From positions 558,001 to 622,000 of the forward strand of contig NW_026705449.1 in the NCBI RefSeq assembly GCF_029867415.1: 64,000 nt of DNA, read 5' to 3'. The notes under the pieces are model-generated. The model searched no databases. It had not been told where the DNA came from and saw only the letters and a program-made list of their open reading frames with translations. Made by a program: the position numbers and the translations under genes. Positions 10,768 to 21,649 of the stretch are shown one piece after another (position 1 is the first letter of the stretch; every line of letters begins with the position of its first letter). The stretch comes from Vicia villosa. Its lineage: Eukaryota; Streptophyta; Magnoliopsida; Fabales; Fabaceae.

Positions 10768-12830
10768 AATACTCTTTTTGGTCCCTTATGTTAACCTCGG
10801 GGTTCATTTTGGTCCCTTAACTTCAAAAAGTGTCATATTGGTCCCTTAAAACTTCAAAGGGTGTCATTTTAGTCCTTTTTGTCATATTAGCGACTAATTT
10901 AGCGACCGATTTTTGAGTTTTTCCGTCACTAATATGACAAAAAGGACTAAAATGACACCTTTTGAAGAGTTAAGGGACAAATATGACACTTTTTGAAGTT
11001 AATGGACCAAAATGAACCCCGAAGTTAACATAAGGGACGGAAAAGGATATTTTGCCGGAAAATAATGATAAAACCCAAAAATAAAAAGGATAATGGATAA
11101 GATGGTCATCACAACCAAATTAGGGTTCGGGAGTCGGTTAAGCAAGGGGAAGGAAGGTATTAGCACCCCTCCCCTCCATCGTACTCGATGGGATCCATTT
11201 AATTAGTCTTGTGATCGATTGTTAGCGTGATGTTTACTTGCGTTCTTTATTAAGTTAGGAGAAAGAAAAGAACAAAACATGATTTTTTTATTATTGTGCT
11301 TGCCAAGGCATTTGGATCTTGTGCCTACGTATTCTCTCGTGCAATGGGAAAGTCAGAGCAATCGTAGTTCAGACTAAAACTACGAATTTGTTGGTTGATT
11401 TTAGCGAGAGGTACTCGATCGCATTCAAACAATACTACACGCACATGGATAAAATATTATTTGCATCACTACAAGAATGGATAACTAAATCAAGACTAAA
11501 ACAAGATTTTGGTCATCATCGCATTCGAGTGGAAAACATTTAATTTTAACATGTGGAAGTATAATTGCATTTGAAATTGATTAAGTGTCTCGTTTATGAA
11601 AAAGAGTTTTGAAATGAAAAGTCAAGATGACAAAAGATGTGAATGAATTTGAAGTTGTTTATCATTAGAAAATAAGAATTCAAACAATGGCTTAACGGCG
11701 ATCGCCTAAATAACTTAAAAAGAAACTTGCATAAGTACGTACAAACCCCTCTTGGTGGTGAAAAATATTCGCACTTGGGCGAGACATTGAGTTTGAAAGA
11801 TCTTTAATGGGATTCAAGCATTTAAACAAAAGCTTAACAACCATCGCTTAAAATACTTGAAAGAGCATTTTCTAAATCGAGTTTTACGAAGTCTTTAACG
11901 GAGTTCACGCACTCAAACAATAGTTTAACGGCCATCGCCTAAACGCTTAAAGAACAACTTGTACAAGTACGTACAAACCCTTCTTCATTATCCATTATAG
12001 ACTAAATTTGATTCAATTGTTAAAATTGAATTTTTGGCAAATTAAAGTGTCTTTTGAGTTATAAGTTTAATGGAGTTTTGAGGTGAAAAGATAAGTGATT
12101 TTTCGCGTCAAAAAGTAGTAGAAAAGTGCTTCTGCTCTACATTTAACCGAGTACTTTGTGAAACAGAGGCGTGGATGGGTTGGTTACAGGGGTGTAACCG
12201 GATATTGCGTTTTGGGTACCCCGGTCGGGTACACTGGGATGAAAATCAGCAGACCTTCAAAAATTCATAACTGATGTTCTAGACGTCCGATTCGAGTTCC
12301 GTTCGAAGCGCTGGAAAGCTAACATAATAAAATTTGTTTTAAAAATGGTTCATGTACCTGGAATTTATTTATTTGTCACGTGGTGGTGTTTGATGAGTGG
12401 TGTAGTTGTTGTTGATCTTGCCCTTAGTACTAGATACAAGTGGTAAAGGAAAAATAAATTCAAGAGAGATTGGAATTATATTTGCGATGGCAAGATATCG
12501 ACATGTGTCGGAAAAATTTAAAGAGTTTCTATCACCAACCGTCTTTTTTTTTCGAACACGAACATTTAATTGAATTCAATTATTAATTCGATTAGGTTTA
12601 AGTTGAAAAATATATATTAATTTGAGAGTTGAGTTTGGGTTATGAAGAGGTAAAAGATGTCCCCGGCTTGCTTATTTATATTCTTATTCCCATATGTTAT
12701 GTGTTGTCATGTGCTGCAAATCAATAACTAATTGCAATGAAACATTGCAATGAAACATGCTACAAACTAGACTACTATTTCTTTTTAACAACAAGAACAA
12801 AAACAACCCTATAAACAAATTCTTCAAAAA

Positions 12831-15038
12831 ATGTACCCTCAACCACACTACCAATCTCAACCCTTCGATTCACACCAACAAGAACAGCAGCAACAACAAC
12901 AACAACCCTACTATTCGTTTTTCCCTCCCACTTCAGATTCCTCGCTTCATCCTCCCGGCACTAACCCAATTGCAAATTCAGCACCTTTTTCTGCTTACGC
13001 CTCCCAAACAGCAGATTATCCGAATTGGGTCGCTCAACAATCTGAACCTATCGCTTACGATCTTGGCAATGTTAGTACTGCTTACCCTTTTGATCTAAGT
13101 TTTCGAATTTCGTATCAAAATTTGATTTTTCTTATGTCATGTCATTTGGGTCGGTTTCTTATTCTCGCTGTTAATCGTTGATTTATTGAAATTATTGTTG
13201 CATGTTATTGTTCTTTTTAGGGTTTTGAAACTTGTTATGTTAAATAAATTTTGATAGAGTTTTTGACTTGTTGATGATAACATGGAGTTCCAATAAATGG
13301 ATGTTGGAATTCATTGCAAGAGAAAGATGAGGTGATGGCATGATTGTCATAATTAGGGTTTTTAAAATGGGTCCGTACCGCATTGGTGGCCGGAGCATCA
13401 TGGCTTTTCGATGTCTCTGCGACTGAGGTGGAGATTGCATAAGTTGTATTTTACCATAATTCTTTACAATATAAAAAATGGTGACCTATGTAGCACTGAC
13501 ACCTCTTAAAAAAGGTGTGTCAAACACCGACGCTGAAACATGTGATTACGTTTAATTTATTCATTTTCACAAATCATTACTGGTGTTGACAGTGTCCGTG
13601 TCTGTGCTTCATATTGTGACCACAATCACTATTTATATACTGTTTAAAAGTTTTCTAGTAGTGGCAATTTGAACAAGGCGCTATTGTTCATCGATACTCT
13701 ATTTATTCCAAAGTATTTTCAAGTAGCGGCTTTTGTTAGCTGAATTTGAATAAATCAGTATTTTCTGCAATTCGTGGTTGACAATAAGAATAGAATACAT
13801 GTTTAAAGAAGTAAGAGTTAGCAGCCAAACAAACTCATGGCAGTAATTACTAATTAACTACGAATGTTAGTATCTTCGCATGTGAATCACTTGTATGTTT
13901 TTTTCGTCTTTTGTAACTCTGATTCTTTTCAAAAACCAGTTTGAGAGGTAAATTTTATTGGAAGCTTCTGATTTTCCCCGGGTTATGTATTCTAATGGTT
14001 CTAATATTGCAGGCTGTTGGTTCTGCATACGAGGCTTCTGCGCCGTCTGCGTGGAATGCTACATGGCCACATCAAATTTATGGCAATGAAACTACAACAA
14101 TGATGCCTAACCAAACCAAATTCACCCAAGCATTGAGGTGTGAAGTGTGTAAAATTGATGTCAATAGCAAAGATTCATATGAAAAGCACGTAGCTGGAAA
14201 GAAACACCAGAAGAATTTACAAATTGGCGCAAGCATCCAAGGACAAGCGTTAATTGGTCCTGTAGTCCTGCAATCAGCGACTAATAAACAGGTGGAACAG
14301 TCAAGGGTTTGCACAACTTGCAATGTTTTGTGCACAAGTCACGACACATATATCAAACATATTGCTGGGAAAAAGCACGCAGCTCAGGTGAATTGTTGAC
14401 TACATTATCCTTTTGTAAGGTTACGTGTAACATTGTTATAAGTTTTACTGTTTTGTCCTCAGTCTATATCTGTTGAACTGCGAGAAAAATGTATGGTAGA
14501 TTACCATTTGCGTAATGTTTATGAATTGACCACTTTTTGCTAATAGGTTTGCTTGATGTCTAATGGCGGCATTGGTCCATCTATTGCCGAATTCAAGCGT
14601 ATTGGAGTTCCTCCGTTTCAAAAAGCCGCTAAGAAAATCAAGGTTGCTCAATCTGCATGGTGTGAAACATGTAAGATTAATTGTAACAGCAGGGATATGT
14701 ACATTACACACTTAGCCGGAAAGAAACACTTGAAGAACTTGGAGAAACTGTCGAATCCGAAAATCGACGTTGGCACAAGTACTGCTGCCACTGCGACAAT
14801 TACTTTAATCGGACCACAGGCAAAGCCAGGCACCGATAAACCAAAAGCAAAGAAGGCATCGGAACTCGATATCGAGTCAAAGAAACGTAAAGTTGTGGAA
14901 GGAGGAGCTGCGGTTAATAATGTTAAAACATGTACTTTATGCAATGTGGTGTGTAATAGCGAGACAGTTTTCAATTTGCACCTTGTTGGGCTGAAGCATG
15001 CTGCAATGGTGAAGAAAGCAGGATCAAGCACTGGTTGA
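12831..15038 (+). CDS. Four-finger U1-type (zf-met) C2H2 zinc-finger protein
   Basis: Three coding exons: 12831-13070, 14013-14387 and 14547-15038, all joined in phase 0, giving about 368 aa. Donors are GTTAGT and GTGAAT; acceptors are TTGCAG and TAATAG. The N-terminus is rich in Gln, Pro and Tyr with a poly-Gln run. Four fingers follow the pattern C-x2-C-x12-H-x5-H, each with a GKKH or GLKH end: two in exon 2 and two in exon 3. This spacing is the U1/matrin type found in double-stranded-RNA-binding and spliceosomal proteins, so a nuclear RNA-binding role is likely but unproven. The start ATG opens the poly-Gln exon and has no competing upstream frame. A broken copy of exon 3 lies at 20316-20687. 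Confidence 0.85.
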
Positions 15039-15995
15039 GGTTGTTTTTGTCACTGTATCATTTAAACTTGGAGAGAAAGAGAGAATATGCACTATGCAGA
15101 TTATCATTGTTCAATTGTTAAGTTTCAACGTTTCTATTGAATGAATCTGTATAGCTTTTTATTTGTATCAGAGGAACTCATTGGAGTTTGTGTTTTGGGA
15201 TATAAATAATTGATAACTTCCATGATGCATTGAGGCTTATGGGATGAATTTAGTTTTAATAAACTCTTTCAAAGATAGGATATGCATGTTTCTGGTGAAA
15301 CCATCGATTTCTAGGCTTATGGATTGAATTTAGTTTTTATCAAATTCAGAAGCACAGACTCAAACCCACTACATTCTGTGCAGGGATCATCTCCTGCTCT
15401 TTGAATTCTGCCTCCCATCATGCCTCAAATTTAAGGGCCAAAATATTTCAATGGATAAAAATTAATATAAAAAAGTTGTATTTAAAAAATATCAAAGGTC
15501 TTGATTGCAGAAATGAGAGGATCTGGGTCCGTATATTCCACTTATTCACCTTTATAGATAAAGTAGATGTGCAAATCTTAATTCTAACATTAAAAAATAA
15601 ATTTCTGTTACTTAACATTAGGAATACTTTAATCCCGTATACAAAAGACGGTGATAAAACTCGGGAAAAACATTATCCACCAATAGAAACTATCTTAAAA
15701 AACATTATCCACCAACAGAAACTATTTTTTATACAAAAACCATAATAGTTGCATTTAGAATGGGGAATCTTACCGACACAAGTCCATTTCTAAACTTTAA
15801 CCTCATTAAAAGTAACAACATTGTTCCTGTTCCTGTAACTCCATATAAACCACAGAACTGCCACACTAGGAACCAATTCCCCTCCTAATTCCGACATACA
15901 AAAACTTCTATCCGAAATCAGACCAAGAGAGAATCAGAGTTTTATTATACAGTTGCATTTTGTTGTAATTTCTTTTCTTTCAAACTAAGAAACTT
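15039..15995. other. Intergenic: zinc-finger 3' UTR and NLR promoter
   Basis: The first part is probably the 3' UTR of the zinc-finger gene. Around 15665-15727 a 33-bp unit (AAAAACATTATCCACCAA...) is tandemly duplicated. The last 150 bases are presumably the NLR promoter and leader, but I see no convincing TATA box. No coding region is supported. Confidence 0.5.
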
Positions 15996-18900
15996 ATGGA
16001 GCCTTTTCAAAGTAAGAAACTGATGGAGGCTATTCAGGGAGAAACAATCATGTCACTCTCAGATTCTGTGAAGGTGTTCTTAGAAAATCATGTTTTTACC
16101 GCGTTGGTTGATAACTTCAGGAGGCCCGAGCTTGTGGTCTCATTTTTGAAAAAGCTGAAGAAAACACTCTTGGATCTTCAACATGTACTTCTTTCTTATG
16201 ATCTGCAGAAACTGATCCCCAATCGAGCTCTCGACCCATCGCTGGATTTGCTCAGATCCGCTCTCTTTCAACTTGTTACATTCTTTGAGGAGATTGGTTC
16301 TTCATTGAGGTATGAATATGATACCCCAATTAATATTAACCTGCTGAGATATCTTGTTCGTTTAAATCATGTCATTCGTGAGATTAGTTCTGAAACGAAA
16401 AGATTGATTGAAATATCACAAGGCTCAAGTGTTTCCAATTCTATCACTGTTTCCCATGAAACTATTTCGGATGATGAGTCTCTTATTTATGGAAGAGACA
16501 CTGATGTTGAGAAACTTAAGGATATTTTGCTGTCTAATAGTGATGATAAAATAAGAGTGATTTCAATTGTTGGTATGGGAGGTGTTGGGAAAACAGCCCT
16601 TGCTAAGTACCTTTACAATGATCCTCAAGTTAAGGACAATTTTGAGTTACAAGTGTGGGCAGATTTCTCAAAAGATGTTGATGATTTCAGTGTTTTTGAA
16701 GCCATTTTTGAATCTATTACTACTTCACAAACAACCATTAGTCAAAGTTTTTTGCTAGTACTGGATGGTGTGTGGGACGTAAGATCTGTCAATTGGACGT
16801 TACTGATGGATATATTTAATATTGAGATGGATATATTTAATATTGAGGAAACACGGAGTAAGGTCATCGTCACAACACGAGATGAAAGAATTGCAAAATC
16901 CATGCTAACCTTTACTTCTGTCCACTATTTGAGACCTTTGGAAATTGAAGATTGTTGGTCTTTAGTTGCTGAACATGCATTTCGAGAACGTAGCTACCAA
17001 CAACGATCCGATCTAGAAAATATTGGCAGGAAAATTGCAAAAAAGTGTGATGGATTACCATTGGCTGCAGTAATATTTGGAGCTCTTCTTCGCACCTTAT
17101 TATTCCCAAACGACTGGAATTATGTGCTAGAAAGTAATGTCCGGCATATAGCTTATGAGGTGCACGCTGCTCTGGAATTAAGCTACAACATTCTTTCAGA
17201 TCCTTTAAAACGGTGTTTTGAATATTGTTCAATTTTTCCAAAGAAGTCCATCTTAGAAAAAAAGGTGCTAGTTCAGTTGTGGATTGCAGCAGGCTTAGTA
17301 GAAGAATCGTCCACAGATCAGGAAAAAGTTGGAGAAGAATACTTTGATGTGCTTGTATCAAAGTCGTTGATACATCGACGATCTATTAGTGATGGGGAAG
17401 ATAACTTTGAAATGCACAATTTCATCCATGATTTAGCTACTGAGGTTTCATCTCCATATTGTATCAATATGGACGAACTTAACCTACATGACAGGGTGCA
17501 TAACATATCATACAATAGAAGGATATATGACTCGTATAATAGATTTTATAAACTGTCTGGATTAAAAGGTCTGCGTACCTTTCTAGCATTACCGTTACAA
17601 GACCAAATGCCTCATTGTTTGCTATCGAGCAAGGTAGTATATGAGTTGTTGCCAACAATGAAACAATTATGTGTGTTGTCTTTGTCAAGCTACAAGAGTT
17701 TCACTGAGATTCCGAATTCTATTGGAAATTTGTCATACATGCGGTACTTAAATCTTTCTCACACTAATATTGAAAGGTTGCCTTCTCAAATAAGCAAGCT
17801 TTACAATCTGCAGTTCTTGTTGTTGGCTGGCTGTAAAAGGTTCACTGAATTGCCGAAGGACATTGGAAAATTGGTTAATCTATACTACCTCGACGTTAGT
17901 AACACCGCATTGAAGGAGATGCCAGGGGAAATGGGGAAATTGGTTAATCTACGCTACCTTGATGTTAGTGACACTGCATTGAGGGAGATGCCGGTTCAAA
18001 TAGCCAAACTTCAAAATCTTCAAACTCTCTCCGACTTTGTTGTCAGCAAACATAATGATGGATTGAAGGTTTCAGAGCTGGGAAAATTTCCCAACCTACA
18101 TGGAAAACTTTCCATTTCACAACTACAAAATGTTACTGACCCCATTGAAGCTTCTAAAGCCAATATGAAGATGAAAGAACGAATCGACAAATTAGCTTTA
18201 GAATGGGATCGTGGTACTACTTTTTCAGATCCACGAAATCAAAGTATTGTACTTGAACTCTTGCAACCCTCAACAAATTTGGAAAGTCTCACCATCAAAG
18301 GCTTTGGTGGAGTCAACATTCCAAATTGGTTGGGTGATTCATTATTTGATAGTATGGTGTATTTAAGGATCTCGAGTTGTGATAACTGTATATGGCTTCC
18401 GCCCCTTGGACAATTGGGTAATTTAAAAGAGCTCAATATTGACTCGATGCCTTCGATAAAAAGTGTTGGTATAGAGTTCTATGGAAATGGTAGTTCTGCT
18501 TCATTTCAACCATTTCCCTCCTTGGAGACTTTACGCTTTGAGGATATGCCTGAGTGGGAGGAGTGGAACATGATTGAAGGTCCGACAATGAATTTTCCTA
18601 ATTTCAAACGTTTGTTGCTAAGCATGTGTCCTAAACTCCAAGGAGACATACCTCACACACTTCCATCCTTAATTGAACTTGAGTTAAGAAGGTGTCCTTT
18701 GCTTTTGGAGTCAAGAAGGTGTCCTTTACTTGTGGAGTCAAGACATTCATCTCATAATAACAACATCATAAGTATAATTCCAATGTCAGATGTATTCCAC
18801 AGATTGATGCTCCCTCTCAATTCTCTTCAACAGTTAACCTTAGACGACTTTCCATATCTAACGTCTTTCCCAACAAACGGTCTACCAAAAACCTTGAAAT

Positions 18901-19745
18901 TTCTCATAATCAGTAATTGTGAGAATCTAGAGTTTCTACCTCATGAATACTTACACAGTTACACATCGCTTGAGGAATTGAAAATATCTTATAGCTGTAA
19001 TTCAATGATATCATTTACCTTGGGCGCTCTCCCTGTCCTAAAGAGTCTGTTTATTGAGGGTTGTATAAATCTGAAATCGATATTAATTGCAGAAGATGTG
19101 TCGCAAAAGAGTCTCTCATTTCTTAGAAGCATCAAAATATGGGATTGTAATGAACTTGAGTCATTTCCCCCTGGTGGATTGGCCACTCCAAACCTCATTT
19201 ATTTTGCAGTGTGGAAGTGTGAGAAGCTGCCTTCACTACCAGAAGCAATGCACACTCTAACTGACCTTCGAGAAATGGAAATTGATAATCTACCAAATCT
19301 TCAATCATTCGTCATAGATGATTTGCCTAGCAGTTTACAAGAACTAACTGTTGGTTCTGTTGGAGGGATTTTGCGGAATACTGAGCCAACTTGGGAACAT
19401 CTCACCTGTCTCTCAGTGCTGCGAATTAACAGCGATGATTCGGTGAACATGCTGATGGGGACCTTTCTACCTTCATCGCTTGTGACACTATGCATCTATG
19501 ATCTCAATGATACAGTCATTGATGGGAAGTGGTTTCAACATCTAAACTCTCTCCAAAAACTTGAGATTGTTAATGCTCCCAAACTCAAGTCGTTGCCAAA
19601 AGAAGGATTGCCTTCTTCTCTGTATGTACTAAGTATCACTTGCTGTCCATTACTGGAAGCAAGTTTGCAGAGGAAGCGAGGGAAAGAATGGCGTAAGGTT
19701 GCTCGCATTCCCTTCATAATCATCAATGACAAAATGATCACATGA
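15996..19745 (+). CDS. CC-NBS-LRR (CNL) disease-resistance-like protein
   Basis: A single open exon of 1249 aa. Order: an Rx-type N-terminal region (about 1-150), P-loop GMGGVGKT at about 193-200, RNBS-A, kinase-2 LVLDGVW near 252-258, RNBS-B IVTTRD, GLPLA near 352, RNBS-D and winged helix, MHN (MHD position) near 472, then leucine-rich repeats from about 540 to the end. CNLs sense pathogen effectors and trigger immune responses as ATP/ADP switches. Oddities: kinase-2 normally reads LVLDDVW; the segment between RNBS-A and kinase-2 is about 25 residues shorter than usual; the second Asp-type position of MHD is Asn; the EDVID-like acidic motif is not visible. Residues 271-284 are a 7-residue tandem duplication (MDIFNIE twice). 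Full-length and uninterrupted, so possibly expressed, but its signalling competence is doubtful. Confidence 0.92.
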   Translation: MEPFQSKKLMEAIQGETIMSLSDSVKVFLENHVFTALVDNFRRPELVVSFLKKLKKTLLDLQHVLLSYDLQKLIPNRALDPSLDLLRSALFQLVTFFEEIGSSLRYEYDTPININLLRYLVRLNHVIREISSETKRLIEISQGSSVSNSITVSHETISDDESLIYGRDTDVEKLKDILLSNSDDKIRVISIVGMGGVGKTALAKYLYNDPQVKDNFELQVWADFSKDVDDFSVFEAIFESITTSQTTISQSFLLVLDGVWDVRSVNWTLLMDIFNIEMDIFNIEETRSKVIVTTRDERIAKSMLTFTSVHYLRPLEIEDCWSLVAEHAFRERSYQQRSDLENIGRKIAKKCDGLPLAAVIFGALLRTLLFPNDWNYVLESNVRHIAYEVHAALELSYNILSDPLKRCFEYCSIFPKKSILEKKVLVQLWIAAGLVEESSTDQEKVGEEYFDVLVSKSLIHRRSISDGEDNFEMHNFIHDLATEVSSPYCINMDELNLHDRVHNISYNRRIYDSYNRFYKLSGLKGLRTFLALPLQDQMPHCLLSSKVVYELLPTMKQLCVLSLSSYKSFTEIPNSIGNLSYMRYLNLSHTNIERLPSQISKLYNLQFLLLAGCKRFTELPKDIGKLVNLYYLDVSNTALKEMPGEMGKLVNLRYLDVSDTALREMPVQIAKLQNLQTLSDFVVSKHNDGLKVSELGKFPNLHGKLSISQLQNVTDPIEASKANMKMKERIDKLALEWDRGTTFSDPRNQSIVLELLQPSTNLESLTIKGFGGVNIPNWLGDSLFDSMVYLRISSCDNCIWLPPLGQLGNLKELNIDSMPSIKSVGIEFYGNGSSASFQPFPSLETLRFEDMPEWEEWNMIEGPTMNFPNFKRLLLSMCPKLQGDIPHTLPSLIELELRRCPLLLESRRCPLLVESRHSSHNNNIISIIPMSDVFHRLMLPLNSLQQLTLDDFPYLTSFPTNGLPKTLKFLIISNCENLEFLPHEYLHSYTSLEELKISYSCNSMISFTLGALPVLKSLFIEGCINLKSILIAEDVSQKSLSFLRSIKIWDCNELESFPPGGLATPNLIYFAVWKCEKLPSLPEAMHTLTDLREMEIDNLPNLQSFVIDDLPSSLQELTVGSVGGILRNTEPTWEHLTCLSVLRINSDDSVNMLMGTFLPSSLVTLCIYDLNDTVIDGKWFQHLNSLQKLEIVNAPKLKSLPKEGLPSSLYVLSITCCPLLEASLQRKRGKEWRKVARIPFIIINDKMIT

Positions 19746-20315
19746 GTTTCCTTTCTAGGTGAGTCACCGACATGCTTCTTTTTGTTTCTTTCTCCAATGA
19801 GTAGAATTTTATAACACAAATACTAACTCATTTATTTATCATAGAATTATGTTCTGTGTTACCTCTGCTTCTGCCCAATTTTGCTGCTGCATGAAAGCAA
19901 TATAGTTAAGATCTACTGTTGGTTGCAGCCTTGCAGGATCATATGATCCTATTTTCCACGGCTGCCAGAGCGTGCTACAATCGGAGCAAGATTGTGTTTT
20001 AATGCCGCTGTGGTCGGATCGAGATCTCTTTGCAGGATACTATCAAGTGTATGTATGTACATTTTATTTTTTACTCATATCTTACATGTATGGTCTTAAC
20101 TCTTACTTTTACTCACCATTAAGTGTATGTACATTTTCATTTTTACTCCTATTTTTTGCATCATGTTATGTGGTTGTATCATGTTAGTTTTGCATATGCA
20201 GAATTATTTATTCCTGCTAGGCATCAGTGTCTATCGTGACACGGTTGACGCACTTGGCCTGGCTTCACATGTTATTTTTATGTCAGGTTTGTATTTTCTA
20301 AATAGTTACACTTTG
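19746..20315 (+). other. NLR 3' flank
   Basis: No coding frame is supported. It contains short C/T-rich runs and repeated TGTATGTACATTTT text at about 20046-20140. It leads directly into the zinc-finger exon copy. Confidence 0.5.
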
Positions 20316-20687
20316 CAGGAAAGAAACACTCGAAGAATTTGGAGAAACTGTCGAATCTGAATATCAACATTGGCACCAATTCCACTGCCACTGCTGTGTG
20401 AATACTTTAATCGGACCACAGGAAAAGCCAGGTACCGATAAATCAAAAGCAAAGAAGGCATCAGAACTCGATATCGAGTCAAAGAAACCTAAAATTGTAG
20501 AAGGAGGAACTGCGGTTAATAATGTTAAAACGTGTACTTTATGCAATGTGGTGTGTAATAGCGGGATAATTTTCAATCTGCACCTTGTTGGCCAGAAACA
20601 TGCTGCTATGGTGAAGAAACTGCCTATATTATTCAAAAACTTGTTGGTTAAAATATTGGTTGGGCATAACTTGTATGGAATCAATTA
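20316..20687 (+). pseudogene. Partial copy of the zinc-finger gene's last exon
   Basis: Bases 20316-20620 match 14716-15020 of the zinc-finger gene closely, starting within the third finger (GKKH) and covering the linker and fourth finger. A small replacement near 20392-20400 introduces a TGA and shifts the frame. The last finger keeps its Cys and His ligands, but after its GQKH end the copy diverges and runs to a new stop at 20685-20687. There is no promoter, no exon 1 or 2, and no complete finger before the break, so it is a non-functional duplicate. Its placement means that copies of the zinc-finger gene bracket the NLR gene. Confidence 0.85.
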
Positions 20688-21640
20688 ATCCCACCCTGGA
20701 AATCACTTTTAGAACGGAGATTGATGCATAATAAATAGGGTTCTCACAGATGAAGTAAGGGATATAGCTGCAATTTTGTATCAATATGTAATATTTGTGT
20801 CAGAGAAGCTGAATCCAACACTCATTTATTTCATGGTTGTCCATTTTCTCATAGAATGTAGAACTGGTTTATCTTCATCCTCAATTTCACAATAAATTCC
20901 ACTGCAGTACCTGAGCTTTAGGAAACTTGTGAGTTGTGACTAAAGTTGATCCCCCAATGCATAATTGTGGTTTAAGCTGGAATTATCAACATGACCTGGT
21001 TTGCCAGAAACAAAATAAAGTTTAGCAACAAAAGAATTAGGGGTTCTTCCCACCCTTAATAGTGAATAGCCACCCTTAAGAAACTCGAAAATGTCCTTGA
21101 AAAAATATGAAAGTTAACTTCCTTACGTCTCCCAAAATATTTCGTAAGTGAGCCATTCCATTTTGTCAAAAAAATAATACGGAAGTTAACTTTCATATTA
21201 ATGGAAGGGTGAGCCCGTAGGTTAAGTTCCTGACTAATCCTTGGAGATACTTAGAACTCTTGATATTGTGTTTATATCAATATTATCCGTGGATAATACG
21301 CAAGTTAACTTCTAGAATTATCAAGCGGAAAAATGAATATAACACCACATTGCATGTACTCTTCATTTCATGATCATGCCACCATAGTTTCAAAACCCTA
21401 CAAAAACCTCCTTTCATTTTCAATCAAATTTTGTACTTCAAAAATACATTGTTATGTTTTTTTTACATCAAAATGAACAAAAGAAGCTGCAATTTAAGGT
21501 GATATACACATATTTTCTTCATCATTGCTTGTAAGAATCCGATTTAGCTATTTAAAAATGAACATTGCGCTAAGAAGTTAACTTTCGTATTATGTTGCAT
21601 GTTATTCCGGACTGTTTTCATGTTGAATTTATATTTGACT
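20688..21640. other. Intergenic, with inverted AAGTTAACTT-type motifs
   Basis: No gene is seen. From about 21040 to 21310 there are several copies of (G)AAGTTAACTT in a CACCC-rich context, possibly the terminal region of the MULE that follows. I could not match it to a second terminus. Confidence 0.35.
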
Positions 21641-21649
21641 ATGTTTATA

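Larger units (their letters stand above)
9204..11056. mobile_element. Mutator-type fold-back MITE, split by a solo LTR
   Basis: The element consists of 9204-9213 plus 10773-11056, about 294 bp without the LTR inside it. Its ends are GGCAAAATAC and TATTTTGCC, and its two halves form one long imperfect palindrome centred near 10900. A 9-bp direct repeat GGAAAATAA lies on both sides (9195-9203 and 11057-11065). A 9-bp target duplication with long inverted repeats is the signature of Mutator-like elements. No coding capacity is present. Confidence 0.85.
9099..12540 (-). mobile_element. Ty3/gypsy LTR in inverse orientation, interrupted by a MITE and a solo LTR
   Basis: Read on the minus strand, 9099-9190 contains TTGGTGGCGACTCTG and ends in GGCCGCGACA, the style of the 3' end of Ogre-like LTRs. 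The sequence resumes after 11056 with a text common in legume gypsy LTRs (AGTCGGTTAAGCAAGGGGA and following). The upper boundary is uncertain: it must lie before the promoter of the zinc-finger gene at 12831, and no matching 5-bp target duplication was found. No protein-coding frame is supported. Confidence 0.45.

Noticed and set aside
12757..13098. Alternative frame over the zinc-finger first exon
   Set aside because: The 12831 frame carries the Gln-rich start and joins exon 2 in phase; the other does not.
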